From: an uncultured Coriobacteriaceae bacterium
Lineage (GTDB): Bacteria > Actinomycetota > Coriobacteriia > Coriobacteriales > Eggerthellaceae
Length of the DNA stretch: 7,564 bases
NCBI GenBank assembly: GCA_946623915.1
Contig: CAMORQ010000082.1
Coordinates: 1-7,564 of the forward strand
Direction of reading: 5' to 3'
The notes under the pieces were generated by a model, which saw nothing but the letters and a program-made list of their open reading frames with translations, ran no database searches and had not been told where the DNA came from. This document shows, in pieces, positions 1 through 5,377 of this stretch. Positions within the stretch are counted from its first letter, which is position 1, and each line of letters starts with the position of its first letter. A program made the position numbers and the translations under genes.

Positions 1-2
1 CT

Positions 3-53
3 CCCGCCGGCTCGTACGCCGAAGAATACCTACGCACCATGGTGAAGCTGTAG
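3..53 (+). CDS. C-terminal end of an upstream gene (partial)
   Basis: The frame beginning at base 3 is open from the window edge to a TAG at 51-53. It reads PAGSYAEEYLRTMVKL, a plausible protein C-terminus. The other two forward frames also stop nearby but read less like protein. The family cannot be recognised from 16 residues. The dispersed repeat cluster begins directly after the stop, as expected at a gene boundary. The next gene is convergent. Confidence 0.35.
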   Translation, partial: PAGSYAEEYLRTMVKL

Positions 54-54
54 C

Positions 55-313
55 AGGATGACGCAGGGGCCGCTGCGCTCTGTGCTCAGGATTGATGACA
101 CGAGGGGCGCCATCCCGAGCCGTCCAAGCCAGAGGCGAGGGTTCCCTTGCTGTGCCCCGTCATTCCGAGCCGCCCCTGTCATCCCGAGCCGGCTTTCATT
201 ATCAGCGTCATCCCGAGCCGAAGGCGAGGGATCCCTTCTCGCGGCTGGGGAGATCCTTCGACTCGCTTCGCTCGCTCAGGATGACAGGGGTAGGCCCGCT
301 CGCTCGAGGATGA
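55..313. repeat. Cluster of dispersed intergenic repeats (locus A)
   Basis: This gene-free stretch is built from variants of one repeat. Half copies beginning GTCATYCCGAGC start at 159, 179 and 207, and a variant starts at about 111. A near-complete element occupies 207-285. Its left half (GTCATCCCGAGC, then GAGGGATCCC) faces a right half (GGGGAGATCCTTCGACTC, ending CTCAGGATGAC), forming an imperfect inverted repeat. Further GAGGATGAC remnants follow near 305 and 355. The same sequence recurs at 5227-5269 and 6125-6228, always between genes. The short open frames across it are low-complexity translations of the repeat and are not called as genes. No transposase is present, so this resembles a non-autonomous palindromic element. 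Confidence 0.8.
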
Positions 314-395
314 CAAAGGGGGCACTGGCTTGGAAGTGGCATAAACAATATACGAGGATGACGGGGGTGGCCGATGCGCGCTTCATGCTTGCCTT

Positions 396-1121
396 CTAGT
401 CCAAAATGCGGCCATCAAGCGAGAAGGTAACAACCTGCCAGGAAATGAACTTCCCCGATGCGCGCAGCGCCTCAACAGCCATGCGCTCCAAGCCCCCGCA
501 GCAGGGGACCTCCATGCGCGTGATAGTTATGCTCTTGATGTCGTTGTCCGCAATGATCTGAGTCAGTTTTTGGGTGTAATCGGTGCCGTCGAGCTTCGGG
601 CAGCCAATCAGACACACCTTGTTGCGGATGAAGTCGGCATGGAAGTTGCCGTACGAGTACGCGCAGCAATCGGCGGCAATGAGCACGTTGGCGTCTTGGA
701 GGTAGGGCGCCTGCGTTGGAGCGAGTTTAATCTGCACGGGCCAGTTTCTCAGCTGCGAGGGAACTGGAGCTGCCGCATCTGCACCAGTTGCGCTTTCGGC
801 CGACACCGCCGGAGGTTCGAAGGTCCTCATCGCAGAACCCGGACACTGCCCTGTTGCATGATGCGCGCCCACGGCCGCCGCCTTCTGCCGCTTGTTGCGC
901 TCGACGGCTGCTTCGTCGTAAGCCGCAGCCTCGCGCTCCACGAACGAGATGGCATCCTGCGGGCAGCTCGGCAGGCAATCGCCGAACCCGTCGCAGAAAT
1001 CGTCGCGCACCAGCTTGGCTTTTCCGTCGACGATTTCGATAGCGCCCTCATGGCATGCGTTGGCGCAAATACCGCAGCCGTTGCATTTCTCTTCATCGAT
1101 CTGTATGACTCTGCGAATCAC
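396..1121 (-). CDS. 4Fe-4S ferredoxin-domain redox protein
   Basis: A 241-residue cytoplasmic iron-sulfur protein. An N-terminal ferredoxin domain (about 5-62) carries C13xxC16xxC19xxxC23, then C43x5C49x3C53P. The position expected to hold the fourth cysteine of the second motif (46) is Phe; from memory, family relatives also lack it, so this looks native. A linker contains a Cys-Pro-Gly motif (C93). The C-terminal domain (about 122-241) has further cysteines in ADCC (152-153), C170, C174-Pro and VPCC (207-208). This arrangement matches a family of anaerobe proteins often annotated as 4Fe-4S or ferredoxin and, by recollection, often near Crp-type regulators or hybrid-cluster proteins. A role in anaerobic electron transfer is inference; the substrate is unknown. 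The GTG start at 1119-1121 is chosen because GGAG lies four bases upstream and the upstream in-frame sequence does not look like protein. No T-tailed terminator was seen after the stop. Confidence 0.85.
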   Translation of the reverse strand: MIRRVIQIDEEKCNGCGICANACHEGAIEIVDGKAKLVRDDFCDGFGDCLPSCPQDAISFVEREAAAYDEAAVERNKRQKAAAVGAHHATGQCPGSAMRTFEPPAVSAESATGADAAAPVPSQLRNWPVQIKLAPTQAPYLQDANVLIAADCCAYSYGNFHADFIRNKVCLIGCPKLDGTDYTQKLTQIIADNDIKSITITRMEVPCCGGLERMAVEALRASGKFISWQVVTFSLDGRILD

Positions 1122-1446
1122 ACCGCTCCTTTCGTCGTTTTGATTGGTTCCATGATACGGGAAAGACGGGCAACAGCGAAACGCACAGAGGGTCGTGTGA
1201 TTTCGACATATGCTTACCCTGCCTCGGCGTGACCCCTTTGGGCAAATGTCCCTGCCGCCATGCCCTACGGCTACACGTGTTTGCATTGGCCTTGGCTGCG
1301 CAACTGGACAGCCTGAAAGCAATGGCTGTACTTCTGAATAGCGATAACCTTGGTCAAGCAATACATGGAACAACTAGGGTGGAAGGGCTGGCGTCCGCTT
1401 CGCTTCGTCACATGAGCGAAACCGCCCTGCCCCCACCACGGCATGA
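1122..1446. other. Gene-free stretch between the ferredoxin-like gene and the permease gene
   Basis: It contains the ribosome-binding site of the downstream minus-strand gene (AAGGAG, 1126-1131) and presumably its promoter. A TATCAT hexamer on the minus strand (1152-1157) is a possible -10, but no good -35 accompanies it. A short hairpin (TTCGCT at 1399-1404 with AGCGAA at 1415-1420) lies just after the permease stop but has no T tract. Open frames on both strands run through here but have no convincing start signal or recognisable motif. Nothing else is supported. Confidence 0.5.
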
Positions 1447-2521
1447 TCACACGAGCGCTGTTGCCAGGTGAAGGTAGTCGTGAGCGAACATAAACAGCTT
1501 CGCAAGCAGAAAGCCAATGAGCCCGCACCCCGGGAACGTGAACACCCAGGTGAGCACCATATTGCCTGCCAGGTTCCAGCGAACTGCCTTCAAATGCCTC
1601 GCAGCACCGCAGCCCATGATTGCCGTGGTGTTCGTATGAGTTGTAGAAACGGGAATGCCCGTCAGCGTTGCGCCCAGCAAACACACCGAAGCAGCCAAGG
1701 GCGCCGCGAAGCCCTGGTACTTTTCCATCTTCACCATGTTCATGCCCACTGAAGCGATGATGCGCCTACCCCCGATGCCCGAACCAATGGCCATGACGAA
1801 TGCGCATCCCGCCATGATCCAAAGCGGGTATTCGCTCGCTACGCCATTCATGCCCACAGCCAACGTCACACCCAGCATGGCAATGGAGGCGAACTTTTGC
1901 CCATCCTGTGCACCGTGCATGAGCGCCAGGAAAATTGCAGCCGCGACGTTGCCAACCTTAAAAACCCTGTTTGCCGTACCGTAGCGAACCTTCGCGCAAA
2001 CACGCTCGATTGCCTTCGTAAAGAACCACCCAAGGAAAAAGCCAAGCACCGTAGAAACGGCGAGGCCATACAGCACCTTCGCCCACTCGCCAAAATTAAC
2101 GCCCGCCAGCCCCCCTGCACGGCAATGGCAGCACCGGTGAGGCCTGCAATAAGCGAGTGGCTCTGGCTGGTGGGGATGCCGAAGCGCCAAGCCACTGCGC
2201 CCCACACGATAATGGACACCATTGCAGCAGCGAGTGCAAACAGCGCGGCCTCGCTGTTGCTGCCAAAGTCGACCATCTTGCCAATGGTGTTGGCTACTGC
2301 AGTAGAGATGTAGGTCTAAACACAAGGCCGATGAAGTTGCAGGCCGCGCCGATGGCAACCGCAACACTCGGCTTCAACGACCTGGTTCCAATGGCGGTGG
2401 CAATTGCGTTGGATGCGTCGGTTGCTCCGTTCACAAAGATTGACCCAATAACCAGAACAGTAATGACCAAAAGGACGGGGTTCGTGATAAGAACGCTCAT
2501 GAAAGTGCCGAACGATATCAT
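1447..2521 (-). pseudogene. pit: PiT-family inorganic phosphate permease, broken by two frameshifts
   Basis: Three successive frames together encode one PiT (phosphate:cation symporter) protein. The ATG at 2519-2521 follows GGAAGG with a six-base spacer. The first frame carries the signature GATDASNAIATAIG and runs to GAACNFIGLVF. One base is missing at about 2316/2317: restoring a T turns the following codons into ATG-ACC-TAC-ATC and continues as MTYISTAVANTIGK. The second frame includes the half-repeat motif GIPTSQSHSLIAGLTGAAIA. A second base is missing from the G run at 2110-2115 (six present, seven needed). The third frame carries HGAQDGQK, GIPVSTTHTNTTAIMG and the final membrane helices to the TGA at 1447-1449. 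The repaired product is about 358 residues with the family's duplicated halves, so nothing else is missing. Known family role: import of phosphate or metal-phosphate driven by ions. As written, translation stops after about 75 residues. Either a recent pseudogene or base-calling errors. Confidence 0.88.
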
Positions 2522-2541
2522 GTACTTCCTTCCTATACAAA

Positions 2542-2584
2542 AGACCCGCAGTTCAATGCCCAAATGGGACCGAACTGCGGGTCT
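2542..2584 (-). terminator. Intrinsic terminator in the permease leader
   Basis: A perfect 13-bp inverted repeat pairs 2542-2554 with 2572-2584 around a 17-base loop that itself holds CCC-AAAT-GGG. Read on the minus strand, the stem ends in GGGTCT and is followed by TTTGTAT, so it is oriented to stop transcription just before the permease ribosome-binding site. Its 5' arm overlaps the 3' strand of an upstream helix (see riboswitch), which suggests regulated attenuation. No gene directly upstream on this strand needs a terminator. Confidence 0.75.
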
Positions 2585-2666
2585 CGTTGTTTAAGACTAA
2601 CCAGGCCTGTTCGCTTTGCTGGTGGCTTCGCCGCGCGCTATCTGCGCACCACTACTCCCCCGAGTT
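2542..2666 (-). promoter_or_regulatory. Candidate yybP-ykoY-like (Mn2+) riboswitch controlling the PiT permease
   Basis: On the minus strand, AACTCGGG (2666-2659) can pair with CCCGCAGTT (2581-2573), with one bulged C, to make helix P1. Inside it, GGAGTA (2658-2653) faces GAGA (2585-2582), and GT (2652-2651) faces AC (2587-2586). This reproduces, from memory, the asymmetric loop of the yybP-ykoY class: 5' GGGGAGUAGC and 3' GCRAGACC. Between them are pairable segments, for example GTGGT/GCCAC or ACCAG/CTGGT, consistent with a junction. The class's other conserved loop (L3) could not be matched with confidence. The P1 3' strand is the same sequence as the 5' arm of the terminator, so P1 formation and termination are mutually exclusive. 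Ligand-stabilised P1 would allow readthrough (an ON switch), as known for this class. The aptamer class is the uncertain part; the attenuator geometry is directly visible. Confidence 0.55.
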
Positions 2667-2672
2667 GCTGAC

Positions 2673-2681
2673 AGTGTAGCA
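2673..2681 (-). promoter_or_regulatory. Extended -10 promoter for the permease leader
   Basis: The minus strand reads TGCTACACT, an extended -10 (TGn plus TACACT). It lies 6-8 bases upstream of about 2666, where helix P1 of the candidate riboswitch begins. No good -35 is seen at 16-18 bases. The support is mainly positional. Confidence 0.35.
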
Positions 2682-2732
2682 AAGGGGAAACTCCGGCGAA
2701 GGCACACCTGCTCAACTTTAAGCCTGGCAACA

Positions 2733-2756
2733 CAACTGCTTGAGCAACTGCTTGAG
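2733..2756. repeat. Tandem 12-bp direct repeat
   Basis: CAACTGCTTGAG occurs twice in immediate succession (2733-2744 and 2745-2756). The second copy ends in a small palindrome (GCTTGAGTCAAGC). It lies upstream of the permease promoter in otherwise featureless sequence. A regulator site or chance duplication are both possible. Confidence 0.5.
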
Positions 2757-2817
2757 TCAAGCTCCGCTCGGGTCAAGCGATTGCGCGTTGTCAGGAATAC
2801 CCAACCCCGTTGCGTAG

Positions 2818-3084
2818 CTGCGATCTGTTTCTTTTCGGCTAGGCTCTTACCTTGGAGGCAGAAGTAGGTTCATTGATGCCGGAGTACCTGTCGACCCACC
2901 GGCAGAACCGGACCTCGACGTTGCGCTTTCCGGAAAAGATAGGCAGTGGGTAACCCGAGCGGTCCTATCCGTCAGAACAGAGTGGACGAAGTGGAATATG
3001 CCTAGCGTAACGGGTGTAGTCAGACGGGATTGCAAAAGCGGCTTCACAGGGAACGCCGGAACCCCTGCATCTGCATCTGAATGA
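2818..3084 (+). other. Unassigned open stretch, possible gene remnant
   Basis: The plus frame is open from after a TAG at 2815-2817 to a TGA at 3082-3084, about 88 codons. It lacks a good start codon and ribosome-binding site. Its text (for example GKDRQWVTRAVLSVRTEW) is unlike anything recognised. The opposite strand is also open for about 80 codons (2847-3089) with Ser/Pro-rich text. Neither can be called a gene. It may be a fragment of a lost gene or a non-coding element. It ends inside the first REP-like palindrome and lies out of frame with the Crp-like fragment that follows. Confidence 0.25.
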
Positions 3085-3113
3085 TGCACCGGAACCGACC
3101 CCCTGCATCATTC
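3079..3113. repeat. REP-like palindrome, copy 1
   Basis: Perfect 10-bp arms GAATGATGCA (3079-3088) and TGCATCATTC (3104-3113) flank the 15-base loop CCGGAACCGACCCCC. The same element recurs at 3222-3256. Conserved loop plus changing but still paired arms is typical of REP elements mobilised by RAYT-type Y1 transposases. No such transposase is present in this window. Confidence 0.8.
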
Positions 3114-3227
3114 CTGGGAGTCGACCGCAGCGCGCTTTCGGCCGAGCTCTCGCGCATACAGAAGGCGGGCCTCATCGAGACCCGCCGGAACCATTTCATT
3201 TTGAAGGAAGAGCCAGTGTCCGAATGA
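3111..3227 (+). pseudogene. C-terminal fragment of a Crp/Fnr-type transcription regulator
   Basis: The frame from 3111 encodes FLGVDRSALSAELSRIQK, then AGLIETRRNHFIL and a short tail ending at TGA 3225-3227. This is the helix-turn-helix recognition helix and wing of the Crp/Fnr C-terminal domain (usual pattern LGVxRSALSxELxRMxxxGLI). The sensor domain and first half of the HTH are absent. The reading frame begins exactly where REP copy 1 ends. An ATG at 3081 or 3084 inside the repeat would give a 47-48 residue product starting in repeat sequence. The stop codon lies in REP copy 2, so the remnant is bracketed by the two palindromes. A winged-HTH tail of another regulator or of a transposase is an alternative. 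Confidence 0.6.
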
Positions 3228-3256
3228 TACACCGGAACCGACCCCCTGTATCATTT
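3222..3256. repeat. REP-like palindrome, copy 2
   Basis: Same 15-base loop as copy 1, with arms GAATGATACA (3222-3231) and TGTATCATTT (3247-3256), nine of ten positions pairing. Compared with copy 1, one arm base changed G to A and its partner C to T, so pairing is kept. It lies five bases downstream of the stop of the minus-strand membrane-protein gene and could act on that transcript's 3' end, although no T tract is present. Confidence 0.8.
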
Positions 3257-3261
3257 TGCCT

Positions 3262-3729
3262 TTATGCGTTGTCCTTAATGGTTTTCGCAGCCCAGAAGAT
3301 GACGGCGCTGAACACGATGCCAACAGCAGCGTCGAGGATAGCCGAAATGTTCATCCCGCTGATGAAAATCGTGACGAAGACGGAGGCAATCGACAGAACA
3401 AGGTTGATGAGGGCGAGAACGTATGCTGCCCCGATCTTGCTGAAATCGTTAGCTCCGCGGACCGAGAAGATGCCCAAAAGCAGGGTGAAGATCCCCGAGA
3501 CGAGAATCAAAATGCCGCTGACCAACACCAGGCCAGTCGCGGCGGCAGCGGTGTTCGCCGCGTCCGCGCTCATGCCGCCCGATGCGGCTGTTGAAGCCAT
3601 TTGGCCTGCGAGCAAACCGCCGCCTGCAAACGACATAGCACCGAGGATGATTCCCAAAACACCAAGGATGATGCTCAGGATTCCCAAGACTTTCAATGTG
3701 CTCTTTGCGTTCATGATTTTCTCTTGCAT
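3262..3729 (-). CDS. Small four-helix membrane protein of unknown function
   Basis: A 155-residue integral membrane protein. Hydrophobic segments lie at about 14-35, 66-90, 100-123 and 130-148. Between the first two is a small-residue loop (about 36-65) rich in Ala, Gly, Ser and Thr. The first helix has a repeated GxLGIILG-like pattern, suggesting tight helix packing. No catalytic or binding motif is visible and no named family was recognised. The ATG at 3727-3729 is chosen because AGGAG sits seven bases upstream; a second ATG five codons later has no such site. The gene appears to stand alone, and its stop is followed at once by REP copy 2. Confidence 0.8.
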   Translation of the reverse strand: MQEKIMNAKSTLKVLGILSIILGVLGIILGAMSFAGGGLLAGQMASTAASGGMSADAANTAAAATGLVLVSGILILVSGIFTLLLGIFSVRGANDFSKIGAAYVLALINLVLSIASVFVTIFISGMNISAILDAAVGIVFSAVIFWAAKTIKDNA

Positions 3730-3926
3730 GTTAAATCTCCTTTCGCAAGCCAAAGGGCCTCTCTGCCATCACCCTCTGGTTCCTTCCCTGCAAACCGCAC
3801 CCCGCGCAGCTGGGCGCTCCCCGTCTCTGCGGCCCTTGACACAAACACAAGCGTGTTCATGCCCTCTGCTCTCTCTTCTATCCATTCTTTATCTGGGTGA
3901 ACAATGGCGCCGCTTGCCACCGCCAT
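3711..3926 (-). CDS. Possible small gene in the leader of the membrane-protein gene
   Basis: A 71-codon frame starts at the ATG at 3924-3926 (preceded by a weak GGGAAAG) and overlaps the start of the membrane-protein gene by 19 bases. The product would be acidic to neutral, with text such as VHPDKEWIEERAEGMNTLVF that reads like real soluble protein, and would end KRKS. The frame is open further upstream to 4043, but only from a TTG. The overlap and the 270-base gap between a candidate promoter (about 4008-4035) and the membrane-protein start both favour a small coupled gene. No family is recognised; the opposite strand is also open here, so it may be spurious. Confidence 0.3.
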   Translation of the reverse strand: MAVASGAIVHPDKEWIEERAEGMNTLVFVSRAAETGSAQLRGVRFAGKEPEGDGREALWLAKGDLTCKRKS

Positions 3927-4007
3927 GCTTTCCCAAAAACAGATGCCGCCGTTCTTCGTTTCGCTTCTTGTGTCACCGCACCGTCGATTTCGAACTATAT
4001 ATACTTT

Positions 4008-4035
4008 AATATACGCCGCTGCAACCTCTTTGCAA
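4008..4035 (-). promoter_or_regulatory. Candidate promoter for the membrane-protein transcript
   Basis: On the minus strand TTGCAA (4035-4030) and TATATT (4013-4008) are separated by 16 bases, a fair match to sigma-70 hexamers. The surrounding 3990-4130 is markedly A+T-rich compared with its neighbours. Transcription from here would leave a leader of roughly 270 bases before 3729. Confidence 0.4.
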
Positions 4036-4175
4036 TGTTTCAATATGTGACGCTTTTTTTACAAGCTTTCTTGACGAGCGTTAGTTCGTGCATCGAAAAT
4101 TATTTTTTGGCCCTCTATTTGAGAAGCCTCCAGGTATAAGACTTTTCGCACAAAGGAAACGACGCAGAAAGCGCT
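4036..4175 (+). promoter_or_regulatory. A+T-rich upstream region of the XRE/receiver regulator
   Basis: This divergent intergenic segment should hold the regulator's promoter. Candidates are TTGACG at 4071-4076, without a good -10 at standard spacing, and TATAAG at 4135-4140, without a good -35. The only purine-rich site before the ATG is AAAGGAAA at 4152-4159, 16 bases away, so initiation may be weak. Exact elements cannot be assigned. Confidence 0.3.
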
Positions 4176-4766
4176 ATGGCACAGTTCCTTGGAGATACGC
4201 TTTGCCGCCTGAGAACCGAAAGGGGCCTTTCCCAGCAGCAGCTGGCGAATCGACTGCACGTCACTCGTTCTGCCATTGCGAACTGGGAAGCCGGACATCG
4301 TCTGCCCGACGTGGCCACGATCTTCAAAATCGCCGAGTCGTTGAATGTAGATCTAGCGATGCTCCTTGCAGCCGCAGACGATTCCCAAGAGAGCGCAAAC
4401 ATTTTGTTGCTGGACGATAGTCCCATCGCCCTCGAGGGAGGCATCCCCATATTGCAAGAAGCATTCCCAAACGCGAACGTCATCGGCGTCTCGAGCCCGA
4501 CGGAAGCTGTGGACTATTTCGAAAACAACCCTGTTGCGCTGGCGTTTCTGGACATCAATCTTGGCAAAACCAGCGGGCTCGACCTGTGTCAAAAGCTCCT
4601 ACACATCAGACCAAACTCGAACGTGGTCTATCTCACCGCATACCCGGAATATTCCCTCGACGCTTGGCACACCGACGCAATTGGCTTTATGCTCAAACCG
4701 CTTGAGGTGGAAGAAATCCGCATGCTTATACCCAAGCTGAAGCACCCCGCGCGAGGGCTTCTGTGA
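4176..4766 (+). CDS. Regulator with N-terminal XRE helix-turn-helix and C-terminal receiver domain
   Basis: A 196-residue cytoplasmic regulator. Residues 1-65 form an XRE/Cro-type HTH (RGLSQQQLANRLHVTRSAIANWE, with GHRLPD after the recognition helix). Residues about 75-190 are a CheY-like receiver: acidic pair D80-D81, phospho-acceptor D126 in LAFLDIN, T154 in YLTAYPE, and K174 in FMLKP. The YSLDAW text after the Thr resembles receivers of the LytTR/AlgR branch. Most response regulators place the receiver first and a winged-helix or LuxR-type HTH after it, so this order and pairing are unusual. Phosphorylation presumably adjusts DNA binding (inference). The stop overlaps the GTG of the next gene by four bases, indicating coupling to a sensor kinase gene, now broken. 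All receiver residues are intact, so the protein may work with another kinase. Confidence 0.88.
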   Translation: MAQFLGDTLCRLRTERGLSQQQLANRLHVTRSAIANWEAGHRLPDVATIFKIAESLNVDLAMLLAAADDSQESANILLLDDSPIALEGGIPILQEAFPNANVIGVSSPTEAVDYFENNPVALAFLDINLGKTSGLDLCQKLLHIRPNSNVVYLTAYPEYSLDAWHTDAIGFMLKPLEVEEIRMLIPKLKHPARGLL

Positions 4767-5202
4767 TAACGGACTTGGGCTTTTCCATCACCGCGCTCAT
4801 TGACGCGTCGGGAATTCTGTTCGGGACGTTCGGTCTTGTATTGGTCTACCTCGCCCGCGAGGTCGAACGATGGCCAAAGGGCTTATGCGTCGCCATCTTG
4901 CTGACGACGATTGCCAGAACGACCTACGAGCTGGTCTTGAACGTCACCTTGCAGGTGGGGAGCCTGCCCGAACCGCTTCCAATCATGCGCGTGCTCATGA
5001 CTTAATGGCGCCGATTCCGTTCTTGTTGGTATTCGCGTTCTTCCTCTGGTGCTGCGGTGAGGATTGGCGAATGAGCACATCCATGCGTATCCTGGCCGCA
5101 CTCACGATGGCCCTGTTCCCCGGAAGGAGTCCGTCGAGCCTGCTCACGCCCCTATGTAACTCTGAGCGGAGCCGAAGCGCCCCCGCATGTCATCAATCCT
5201 GA
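4763..5202 (+). pseudogene. N-terminal membrane part of a sensor protein (probable histidine kinase), frameshifted and truncated
   Basis: GTG at 4763-4765 overlaps the TGA of the upstream regulator gene, giving translational coupling. The first frame encodes two membrane helices (around IDASGILFGTFGLVLVYLA and CVAILLTTIARTTYELVL) and stops at TAA 5003-5005 after 80 residues. The next frame continues directly as LMAPIPFLLVFAFFLWCCG, a third helix. Adding one T at about 5002-5003 (ACT-TTA-ATG) joins the two frames. Homologous-looking text ends near 5120, and the frame then runs into dispersed repeat sequence (from about 5158) and stops at 5200-5202. No HisKA, dimerisation or ATP-binding domain exists before the next gene. 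Pairing with a receiver protein makes a histidine kinase the likeliest original, but no catalytic motif remains to prove it. Confidence 0.7.
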
Positions 5203-5269
5203 GCGGAGCGCGCAGCGCCCCACCATGTCATCCTGAGCGGAGCGCGCAGCGCGGAGTCGAAGGATCTCC
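5158..5269. repeat. Dispersed intergenic repeat (locus B)
   Basis: Three successive half copies of CTGAGCGGAGC lie here (about 5162, 5199 and 5233). The last is the best: GTCATCCTGAGCGGAGC at 5227 through GAAGGATCTCC ending at 5269. It is the reverse complement of the right halves at 247-285 and 6183-6228. The cluster replaces the missing 3' part of the sensor gene, suggesting that insertion or recombination at the repeat caused the truncation. Confidence 0.8.
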
Positions 5270-5335
5270 TTTGCAGAAGCGGTAATTCTCCGCCGATGTA
5301 TCAAAACTGTGTACAAAAGACAACGCACAGAACGC

Positions 5336-5341
5336 TACAAT
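5336..5341 (+). promoter_or_regulatory. -10 element for the AIM24-family gene
   Basis: TACAAT lies 36 bases before the ATG, giving a leader of about 30 bases. No convincing -35 is present at 16-18 bases (the region reads ACAAAAGACAACGCACAG), so strength or activator dependence cannot be judged. Confidence 0.4.
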
Positions 5342-5377
5342 TGAACCATTGTCCAGTTCTGACTCAAGGAGGATGTC

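Noticed and set aside
58..399. Plus-strand open frame of 113 codons
   Set aside because: It is translation of the repeat cluster, with low-complexity Arg/Ser/Pro text, no ribosome-binding site and no family features.
570..1232. Plus-strand open frame of 220 codons opposite the ferredoxin-like gene
   Set aside because: It is antisense to a gene with clear Fe-S motifs and shows no motif of its own.
1122..1373. N-terminal extension of the ferredoxin-like protein
   Set aside because: The extension reads unlike protein, whereas GTG at 1121 has a GGAG site and begins right before the conserved domain.
1229..1471. Plus-strand 80-codon frame with hydrophobic opening
   Set aside because: No ribosome-binding site and no family recognised; it overlaps the end of the permease gene. 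It reads somewhat like protein but is not supportable.
2522..2680. T-box leader for the permease
   Set aside because: No TGGNACCGCG-type antiterminator sequence is present, and the gene is not an amino-acid or tRNA-synthetase gene.
3224..4009. Plus-strand 261-codon frame opposite the membrane-protein gene
   Set aside because: It starts in the REP element and is antisense to a gene with a good ribosome-binding site and clear membrane helices.
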